In this document: positions 1 to 4,963 of the stretch, in pieces
How positions within the stretch are numbered: position 1 is the first letter of the stretch
Layout: every line of letters begins with the position of its first letter
Source of the DNA: a bacterium
Lineage (GTDB): Bacteria; Latescibacterota; UBA2968
Reading direction: 5' to 3'
DNA length: 5,578 bases
Assembly (NCBI GenBank): GCA_027296045.1
Contig: JAPUJS010000160.1
Location: forward strand, 1-5,578
The notes under the pieces: model-generated
What the model was told of the DNA's origin: nothing
Databases searched by the model: none
Seen by the model: the letters and a program-made list of their open reading frames with translations, nothing else
Made by a program: the position numbers and the translations under genes

Positions 1-1339
1 CATAGTCCAGGTTTTCCAGTTCTTCCCAGATGATTTCGGCAATCCGGGTGATGTCTTTGCTTGTTTCCATGCGGAAGACTTCTGCCCGAACGCGTTCGAG
101 GGCGCGCTCCGTGTTCAGATTGCGGTTCTGGGTTTCCAGGCGTTGGAAGTCGAAGAAGCGGGTGAACCCGAGGGCCAGGGCCTCGCCGAAAGCTGAAAGG
201 GTTTCGAGGTGTTCCGGGGTGTAGTTTTCGGGACCCTTTTCTCCATGCTCGTGCATTCGCGATACAACCAGACGGCCCCGGGGCATCAGGGTTGCCAGCA
301 TGGTGATCGGTCCGGCCTCCTGGTCTTCAGGGATGGCAGGGTCGATCTGCCACAGGCGCCAGACACGCTCAGCATAAGCTTCTTTTTGATCCTGAGAGAT
401 GTAACGGATGCCTTCGAAGTCGGTGCTGTTTTCCTCCCATATTCTGAGGGGCACCCGACTGTAGTGGAGGTCGGCATCCGGAGCGATGTCAGCCCCAATG
501 AGGCGGAGGTGTCTGGTTTTCCACAAATGTAATTTAGTCGTGAAAACCCCGTAGAGGTGGACCACATCTTCGCTTTGGTCTCGGACGGAGATCGAGAGGT
601 ATTCAAACGGGATGCCGGCCCGGTGCAGTTCTTCCCAGAGCAAGCCCATGACTTTGTGGATGTCGTCACCCGATTGCATGGCCTGGACTTCGGCCCGGAC
701 CTGCTGTACGGCCCGATCCCGTTCGGCCTGGAGGAATTCCTGGTACCGCGCATAGCCCGACGAGAGGATTTCTACCAGCCGTTTCAAAAATGCGACTTGC
801 ACGTCGGAAAACTGATCGGGGGTTTGTTTGTCGGTGCGCAGCGTGAAGACCCCTTGAGAGAAAGGGATGTGGAGGTAGAAGCGAATGTGATAGGTTTCGG
901 AGGTCAGGCGATCGGTATATCTCTTCCGGTTGCTTTCAACGACGTCCTGGATCTCTTGCTCGCTGAGGATATGGTGCTCCACCGTCCTGTTCTGCCAGGC
1001 CGAGATTGCACTTTTGTAACGGGACGGGGCTTCCGAGAGGTGCGTCTGGGCGAGAAACAGGAGCAGATCTTCTCCGATCCGCTGCGCCCTGGACGGGTCG
1101 CCCGTTTCGATGACGTGCTGTTCTTCCCAGATGTTATAGGAGGTGAGCCAGTCCTTCTCTTCATTCATGATGAGGAGGGCGTAGGACAGGAAGTCGAACT
1201 CCAGTTCCTTCAGCACGTCCCAGATGACTTCGGTCAGCCGCGCAATATCGTCGGCCTCTTTCATGGCCAGGATTTCCTGCATCACGCGTTCGAGTGCGCG
1301 AGATTCGCGAGCGGGTTCGTGGATGGTGGAAGTTGCCAT
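1..1339 (-). CDS. Tandem GAF-like sensor protein, N-terminal 446 residues (cut by window edge)
   Basis: An open frame runs from ATG at 1339 to the left edge without a stop, giving 446 residues; the 3' end lies outside. It is built of repeated units. A helical linker of the type ALERVRAEVxxM...DI..V..LWEEL occurs three times, at about residues 14-45, 207-239 and 412-442. Linkers 1 and 2 are each followed by about 165 residues that look GAF-like, ending in a strand plus a long amphipathic helix (GVFTLRT..QFSDVQVAFLKRL near 163-188; GRLVVSR..YTPEHLETLSAF near 355-384). There is no signal peptide or membrane segment, so it is probably cytoplasmic. Such linker-GAF arrays usually feed a histidine kinase, phosphatase or cyclase domain, but none is visible here, so the output is unknown. 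GAGGG at 1345-1349, 5 nt before the ATG, supports this start and overlaps the stop of the DUF559 gene upstream. The GAF assignment is by pattern only. Confidence 0.8.
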   Translation of the reverse strand, partial: MATSTIHEPARESRALERVMQEILAMKEADDIARLTEVIWDVLKELEFDFLSYALLIMNEEKDWLTSYNIWEEQHVIETGDPSRAQRIGEDLLLFLAQTHLSEAPSRYKSAISAWQNRTVEHHILSEQEIQDVVESNRKRYTDRLTSETYHIRFYLHIPFSQGVFTLRTDKQTPDQFSDVQVAFLKRLVEILSSGYARYQEFLQAERDRAVQQVRAEVQAMQSGDDIHKVMGLLWEELHRAGIPFEYLSISVRDQSEDVVHLYGVFTTKLHLWKTRHLRLIGADIAPDADLHYSRVPLRIWEENSTDFEGIRYISQDQKEAYAERVWRLWQIDPAIPEDQEAGPITMLATLMPRGRLVVSRMHEHGEKGPENYTPEHLETLSAFGEALALGFTRFFDFQRLETQNRNLNTERALERVRAEVFRMETSKDITRIAEIIWEELENLDY

Positions 1340-1344
1340 GATAT

Positions 1345-1349
1345 CCCTC
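1345..1349 (-). promoter_or_regulatory. Ribosome binding site of the GAF-like gene, overlapping the DUF559 stop codon
   Basis: GAGGG lies 5 nt before the ATG at 1339. Its GA is also the last two bases of the TGA stop (1350-1348) of the preceding gene. This geometry fixes the start and suggests translational coupling between the two genes. Confidence 0.6.
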
Positions 1350-1896
1350 ATTCCTTTTCCAGATTTCTGGAAACAGTGTCGAAGATGGTCTGCATCACCT
1401 TGTCGATCTTCTTTCGGATTTGTGTATTGCTGAATCGCAAAACCTGTAGCCCCTGTGATTCCAAATAGGCATCTCGGACTTCGTCTCTTTGCGCGTATTT
1501 TTTTAGCCGGTGATGAAACCCGTCGACTTCAATGACGAGTTTTGCTTTTGGGGCGTAGAAATCGACGATGTAGTTGCCAAGCGGTCTCTGGCGGTAGAAC
1601 TGGACGTCCAGAATTTGCTTTCGCCGGACTTTTGCCCAGAGGCGATTCTCGCATTCGGTCTGGTCGGCTCGCAAGCGGCGGGCGAAGGGTTTGAGTTTTT
1701 TGTTGTAGTGAGGGATGGCCCCGCTCCCTTCAAATCCCCCTGTCCCCCTTTGGAAAAGGGGGGACCAATTCTGGGCTTTGGGAGGTTGATGATGGTGTTT
1801 GGAGGTGTAGGAGCAGTCTGATCGGTGTTGGGAGGCTGACCCAGTGGTTTTTTCTTCTTCCTGGTTTGGTGGAATTTCCAGACGGTGTTCGGGCAT
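1348..1896 (-). CDS. DUF559 domain protein (Vsr-like / PD-(D/E)XK-type putative endonuclease), start uncertain
   Basis: The C-terminal 122 residues form a complete DUF559 domain. In the 182-residue version starting at 1896, ECENRLW is at 81-87, FYRQRPLG at 100-107, YIVDFY with D112, IEVDG with E123 and D125, then HH at 128-129, RDEVRDAYL at 137-145 and LRFSN at 153-157. The acidic residues match the Vsr-like nuclease core; the family's substrate is not established. The start is ambiguous. ATG at 1896 has a good Shine-Dalgarno (GAGG at 1902-1905) but adds 60 low-complexity residues, including translated repeat A. GTG at 1968 is also in frame, with a poorly spaced site. The family's usual first residue aligns with an ATC codon at 1716-1714 (IPHYNKKLKPFARRLR, where relatives have Met), preceded by AAGGGAG 7 nt away; that version would be 122 residues, a usual family length. 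The stop and domain are secure. Confidence 0.8.
   Translation of the reverse strand: MPEHRLEIPPNQEEEKTTGSASQHRSDCSYTSKHHHQPPKAQNWSPLFQRGTGGFEGSGAIPHYNKKLKPFARRLRADQTECENRLWAKVRRKQILDVQFYRQRPLGNYIVDFYAPKAKLVIEVDGFHHRLKKYAQRDEVRDAYLESQGLQVLRFSNTQIRKKIDKVMQTIFDTVSRNLEKE
1724..1730 (-). promoter_or_regulatory. Shine-Dalgarno-like AAGGGAG in front of an ATC codon in the DUF559 gene
   Basis: AAGGGAG sits 7 nt before the ATC at 1716-1714, the codon that aligns with the usual initiator Met of DUF559 proteins. It begins one base after repeat A ends. It suggests that translation once began, or still begins, at this position. Use of ATC as a start is rare in bacteria and is not proven here. Confidence 0.4.
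1732..1766 (-). repeat. Palindromic C/G-run repeat, copy A
   Basis: A 35-bp element, reading on the minus strand GGTCCCCCC, a hairpin, then ACAGGGGGATTT. The core is a perfect 8-bp stem (CCCCCTTT / AAAGGGGG, plus-strand 1744-1751 and 1755-1762) with a 3-nt loop. It matches copy C at 34 of 35 positions in opposite orientation, and the only difference is in the loop. It lies inside the upstream extension of the DUF559 frame and is translated there as PLFQRGTGGF. This looks like a REP-type or miniature dispersed element; the name of the family is not known to me. Confidence 0.75.
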
Positions 1897-1901
1897 GTCT
1901 C

Positions 1902-1908
1902 CCTCTCC
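1902..1908 (-). promoter_or_regulatory. Ribosome binding site for the ATG at 1896
   Basis: The minus strand reads GGAGAGGGAGAC directly before the ATG at 1896. GAGG has 5-nt spacing and GGAG has 8-nt spacing. This is the best-supported ATG start for the DUF559 reading frame, although it yields an N-terminal extension without family counterpart that I can recognise. Confidence 0.45.
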
Positions 1909-1970
1909 GTCCGGTGGAACCCCCGAATGTTGTCCGGGCAAAGCGGCACCCCACTTCGACCGATGCACCG

Positions 1971-1994
1971 CCCTCTTTCCCTACACCCCCCCCC
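1971..1994 (-). other. G-run tract with quadruplex potential upstream of the DUF559 gene
   Basis: On the minus strand a run of nine G (1994-1986) is followed by TGTA, GGG, AAAGA and GGG. Because the nine-G run can supply two G-tracts, four tracts with short loops are available. The nine-base homopolymer is also prone to slippage. It lies in the leader between the acyl-CoA synthetase and the DUF559 gene. Function is inference only. Confidence 0.35.
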
Positions 1995-2006
1995 GATTCG
2001 ACCGAC

Positions 2007-2045
2007 CTTCCCCCCTTTTACAATGGGGGGACCGAGGGGGGATTT
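2007..2045 (+). repeat. Palindromic C/G-run repeat, copy B (diverged)
   Basis: A 39-bp relative of copies A and C with the same order: C-run, T-run, A-rich loop, G-run, second G-run, ATTT. The C6/G6 stem (2010-2015 with 2025-2030) is intact, but the T/A part of the stem carries a mismatch and the spacer before the second G-run is longer. It lies between the end of the acyl-CoA synthetase and the DUF559 gene, in the same orientation as C and opposite to A. It could serve as a processing or termination structure for the gene upstream, but no U-tract follows. Confidence 0.6.
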
Positions 2046-2078
2046 GTCCCCCTTCACCCCCCCATCACGGGGACCCCC

Positions 2079-3935
2079 TCACTCCGTTTCCGGATACATC
2101 TCCTCTATTAAGTCCGCGTATTTTTCGCACATAAAGCTTCGGCGCACCTTCATGGTGGGGGTGAGTTCGTCGTCTTCGTTGGTGAGTTCCCAGTTGAGGA
2201 TGCGGAAGTCCTGGATTTGTTCGCGGTCGGACCAGCGGGCGTTGACTTTCTGGACTTCGCCGTTGATGAGGCGGACGATTTCGGGTTTGGAGACCAGGTC
2301 GGCGTAGGTGGAGAAGGGAATGTTGTGGGTCTGGGCGTGATGGCTGATGGTTTCTTCGTCGAGTATGATGAGGGTGGTGAGATAGGGGCGGGATTCGCCG
2401 ATGAGGACGGTGTCGAGGATGTAGTCGCTGGCTTTGAGCATGTTTTCGATGGCCTGGGGGTAGATGTTGCGGCCGGCGGAGGTGATCATCATGTCTTTGG
2501 TTCGGCCGGTGAGGGTGAGGTAGTTGTCACCGTCAAATTCGCCCACATCGCCGGAGTGGTACCAGCCGTATTTCAGGGTTTCGGCGGTGAGTTCGGGGTT
2601 TTTGAAGTAGCCCTGCATTATGCCGGGGCCTCGGAAGAGGATTTCGCCTTCGGGGCTGATTCGGATTTCGATGCCTGGCACAAGAACGCCGGCCTTGCCG
2701 GGGCGGATGTCATTTGCGGGTGTAAAGGTTGTGATGCCGATTTCGGTGGCACCATAGCCTTCGCGGACGGGCAGGCCGATGGCCAGGAAGAATTCCAGGA
2801 CTTCCGGGGCGATGGGGGCCGCACCGACCCAGGTTTCCCGGACCCGGTGGAGGCCCAGACGTTCGCGCAGTTTGCGGAATACAATTCCGTGTGCCAGGGC
2901 CCAGAGCAACCGGAGCCAGATGGGGGGAGAGGTGGCCGTTTTTCGATAGGGGTTGCAGGCATAGCCGATTTTGAGAGCCAGGTGGTAGGCCTGGCGTTTG
3001 GTCCAGGTGGCTTCGGCCATGTCGATGCTGATGCGCGATTTAAGCCTTTCCCAGGTGCGAGGGACGCCACCGAAAAAGGTGGGGGCCACTTCGACCAGGT
3101 CGCTGAATACGGTTTCTGGAGATTCGGCAAAATTTACAATTCCGCCCCGGCGCATGATGTTGATCATGCCCAGGGCTCGTTCTGCTATGTGACACAGGGG
3201 CAGATAGCAGAGGATATCATCGTCACCCAGCATGTTGACAAACTCGTCGAGGGGTTGTATCCAGCCCCACAGGCTGTTGTGGGAATGCATGACGCCTTTG
3301 GGGTCTCCGGTTGTGCCGGAGGTGTAAAAGAGGATGGCGGTGTCATCGGGATCAATACTATCCAGGCGTTCTTGGAGCCGGTCTGGTTCAACCTGGGCCA
3401 GGTCTCGACCGCGCTCAAGGAGATCATCAAAGGTGAGCACCATTGGATCGTCTACATTGCGAAGCCCTTTGGGGTCGATGACGACGATCCAGCGCAGGTC
3501 GGGCAGGTCTTGGCGCCTGGACATCGCTTTGTCAAACTGCTCCTGGTCTTCCACAATCCAGATTTTGGCTTCGGCGTGGCGAACGACATAGGAGACCTGT
3601 TCGGCCGAGGCGGTGGCGTAGAGACCCACGGAGATGCCGCCAGCCGATTGCGTGCCCAGGTCGGCAAAGAGCCATTCGACGCGATCTTCGGAGAGAATGG
3701 CAACTCGTTCCCCTGGTAAGAGGCCCAGGGCCATCAGGCCATAGGCACAGGCGCGAACCCGTTCTCCGTATTCAGACCAGGTGATTTCCTGCCAGATCCC
3801 AAAGTCTTTGTGCCGAAGAGCGACCTGATCGCTCTGGCTCTGCACCCGATCCCAAAAGAGCCCAGGAATGGTTTGCGGTGCGTCCCCAGATATCTGATCT
3901 GCCGGCTTGCTGGAAGGATGAGCCGTAGTCGTCAT
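2079..3935 (-). CDS. Long-chain acyl-CoA synthetase (AMP-forming fatty acid-CoA ligase)
   Basis: A complete 618-residue member of the ANL superfamily, long-chain acyl-CoA synthetase branch, near the family's usual 600-650. It would activate a carboxylic acid with ATP to an acyl-adenylate and then to acyl-CoA, in the cytoplasm or at the inner membrane. Visible motifs: P-loop YTSGTTGDPKG at 204-214; CYLPLCHIAER at 243-253; GAAPIAPEVLEFF at 371-383; adenine-binding YGATE at 394-398; YHSGD at 459-463 with ribose-binding D463; hinge LTGRTKDMM at 475-483; and PTMKVRR at 593-599 with K596 as the expected catalytic lysine. No key residue is missing. ATG at 3935 has AGGGA 6 nt upstream, and the N-terminus reaches the usual LF..RV and KDFGIWQEITW segments. 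It lies 242 bp downstream of livF on the same strand, which suggests a shared pathway. Chain length and substrate cannot be read from the sequence. Confidence 0.93.
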   Translation of the reverse strand: MTTTAHPSSKPADQISGDAPQTIPGLFWDRVQSQSDQVALRHKDFGIWQEITWSEYGERVRACAYGLMALGLLPGERVAILSEDRVEWLFADLGTQSAGGISVGLYATASAEQVSYVVRHAEAKIWIVEDQEQFDKAMSRRQDLPDLRWIVVIDPKGLRNVDDPMVLTFDDLLERGRDLAQVEPDRLQERLDSIDPDDTAILFYTSGTTGDPKGVMHSHNSLWGWIQPLDEFVNMLGDDDILCYLPLCHIAERALGMINIMRRGGIVNFAESPETVFSDLVEVAPTFFGGVPRTWERLKSRISIDMAEATWTKRQAYHLALKIGYACNPYRKTATSPPIWLRLLWALAHGIVFRKLRERLGLHRVRETWVGAAPIAPEVLEFFLAIGLPVREGYGATEIGITTFTPANDIRPGKAGVLVPGIEIRISPEGEILFRGPGIMQGYFKNPELTAETLKYGWYHSGDVGEFDGDNYLTLTGRTKDMMITSAGRNIYPQAIENMLKASDYILDTVLIGESRPYLTTLIILDEETISHHAQTHNIPFSTYADLVSKPEIVRLINGEVQKVNARWSDREQIQDFRILNWELTNEDDELTPTMKVRRSFMCEKYADLIEEMYPETE

Positions 3936-3941
3936 TTTAAG

Positions 3942-3946
3942 TCCCT
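3942..3946 (-). promoter_or_regulatory. Ribosome binding site of the acyl-CoA synthetase
   Basis: AGGGA lies 6 nt before the ATG at 3935 and supports this start over the in-frame downstream Met codons. Confidence 0.5.
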
Positions 3947-3997
3947 ATAGAAGATGAGTGCTGTTCCTGTGGTCGTTAGCAACAATGCCCCGTGCCA

Positions 3998-4032
3998 GGT
4001 CCCCCCTTTTTCAAAGGGGGACAGGGGGATTT
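3998..4032 (+). repeat. Palindromic C/G-run repeat, copy C
   Basis: A 35-bp element with a perfect 8-bp stem (CCCCCTTT at 4002-4009, AAAGGGGG at 4013-4020, loop TTC) followed by ACAGGGGGATTT. Its inverse complement is 34/35 identical to copy A about 2.2 kb away. It sits in the spacer between livF and the acyl-CoA synthetase. No U-tract follows the stem on either strand, so it is not a standard intrinsic terminator, though it could stabilise or cap the livGF transcript end. Confidence 0.75.
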
Positions 4033-4177
4033 CCACCCCCGCCGTCCTCCAAGGCCATCCCCCTTTGATCTCTCCTCCCCCTCTTTCAATGTCCGCAGGC
4101 GCTGAGGCCTTGCACCGGTTGTACCCGGGGCACTACGTGAAGGCCTGCCGCCGGGCCAAATTTCAAAATTCCTCTTC

Positions 4178-4963
4178 CTATCTCCACCTTTTTTTAACCC
4201 GATACGTCTTCGCCTGCGCATAATTCCTTTGTTCGGCATTTTCTGTGACGCCCAGATAGAATTCGCGGACCATGTCGTTGTGCTGGAGTTCTTCGCTGGG
4301 ACCGGAGAGGACGCCGCGGCCGTTTTCCAGGATGTAAGCGAAGTCGGAAAATTCCAGGGCGAGGTGGGCGTTTTGTTCGACAAGTAAGACGGTGAGGCCT
4401 TCGGCGTGGATGGCGTTGAGGATTTCGAAGATTTTTTCGACCAGAACGGGGGCCAGGCCCAGGGAGGGCTCGGCGAGCAGCAAAAGCCTGGGATGGGCCA
4501 TGAGGGCGCGGCCGATAGCCAGCATTTGTTGTTCACCGCCGGAGAGGGTTTCGGCGCGTTGCTTGCGGCGTTCGGCCAGGATTGGGAAGTGGGTGTAGAC
4601 GCGGTCTAAGGCACCGCTTTTGGGGTTTTGAAAGCTGCCCATCCAGAGGTTTTCTTCTACGGTGAGGTCGCGGAAGACTTGGCGGCCTTCGGGCACGTGG
4701 GTGATGCCCAGGCGCACGATTTCTTCGGGACGCTTGCGGTCGATGCGCTGGTTTTCGAAATAGATTTCGCCTTCTTCGACATTGAGTTCCAGGGCACGGG
4801 AGGCGGCCTGGGGAAAGCCGGAGAGGGTTTTGAGCAGGGTGGTTTTGCCGGCACCGTTGGCCCCCAATACGGCCACGGCCTGGCCTTCTTCTACGTGGAG
4901 CGAAAAGCCGTGCAGGGCTTTGGTGAGGCCGTAGCTGACTTTGAGGTTATCCACTTGCAGCAT
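4178..4963 (-). CDS. livF: LivF-like ABC transporter ATP-binding protein
   Basis: A 261-residue ATPase subunit of a HAAT-family importer, which would power uptake at the inner-membrane face together with LivG and LivH/M-type permeases. Motifs: Walker A GANGAGKT at 34-41; THVPEGRQVF at 88-97, typical of LivF; signature LSGGEQQM at 140-147; LLLLAEPSLGLAP at 160-172; VLLVEQNA at 192-199, with Gln at the H-loop position as usual for LivF. The Walker B Asp is Ala164 (codon GCC), while catalytic Glu165 remains. The end extends about 20 residues past the usual YLG, finishing in a basic VKKRW. The frame is open up to 5104, but ATG at 4963 is chosen because it gives the family N-terminus MLQVDNLKVSYG and has GGGGAG 8 nt upstream. 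It overlaps the livG end by 17 nt. The real substrate may not be an amino acid, given the neighbouring acyl-CoA synthetase. Confidence 0.92.
   Translation of the reverse strand: MLQVDNLKVSYGLTKALHGFSLHVEEGQAVAVLGANGAGKTTLLKTLSGFPQAASRALELNVEEGEIYFENQRIDRKRPEEIVRLGITHVPEGRQVFRDLTVEENLWMGSFQNPKSGALDRVYTHFPILAERRKQRAETLSGGEQQMLAIGRALMAHPRLLLLAEPSLGLAPVLVEKIFEILNAIHAEGLTVLLVEQNAHLALEFSDFAYILENGRGVLSGPSEELQHNDMVREFYLGVTENAEQRNYAQAKTYRVKKRWR

Larger units (their letters stand above)
3936..4177. other. Non-coding spacer between livF and the acyl-CoA synthetase
   Basis: This stretch of 242 bp holds no supportable gene. It contains repeat C (3998-4032) and, at about 4050-4090, C-rich pieces such as CATCCCCCTTTGATC that may be degenerate relatives of the repeat. 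I found no convincing promoter: the TATAG in front of the synthetase coincides with its ribosome binding site, and no -35 box lies at normal spacing. There is no stem followed by a U-tract after livF, so read-through from livF is possible. Confidence 0.6.

Noticed and set aside
87..98. A perfect 12-bp palindrome CGAACGCGTTCG as an operator
   Set aside because: It lies inside the sensor coding region and comes from the codons of the recurring Leu-Glu-Arg-Val-Arg linker motif.
557..1468. A 303-codon open frame on the plus strand
   Set aside because: It is antisense to the sensor gene and the DUF559 end, has no recognisable domain, and the opposite frame shows clear repeated modules and a good ribosome binding site.
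1348..1968. GTG at 1968 as the DUF559 start
   Set aside because: Its G-rich upstream sequence is only 2 nt from the GTG and the added 24 residues show no family similarity; the ATG at 1896 or the ATC at 1716 is better placed. It is not fully excluded.
2046..2074. A GTCCCC/GGGGAC inverted repeat just after the synthetase stop as a terminator
   Set aside because: Only a 6-bp stem with a 17-nt loop and no U-tract; the surrounding C/G runs make such matches likely by chance.
1732..2075. CRISPR-like array formed by the C/G-run repeats
   Set aside because: Only two unequal copies in opposite orientation with a 240-bp spacing, and no regular spacers or cas genes.
2217..3719. A 500-codon open frame on the plus strand, rich in Gly, Asp, Val and Phe
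   Set aside because: It lies entirely antisense to the acyl-CoA synthetase, whose motifs are complete; its composition is that expected from reading GC-biased codons backwards.
3998..4032. Repeat C as an intrinsic transcription terminator
   Set aside because: The stem is strong but neither strand has a U-tract after it, and near-copies occur elsewhere, including inside a reading frame.
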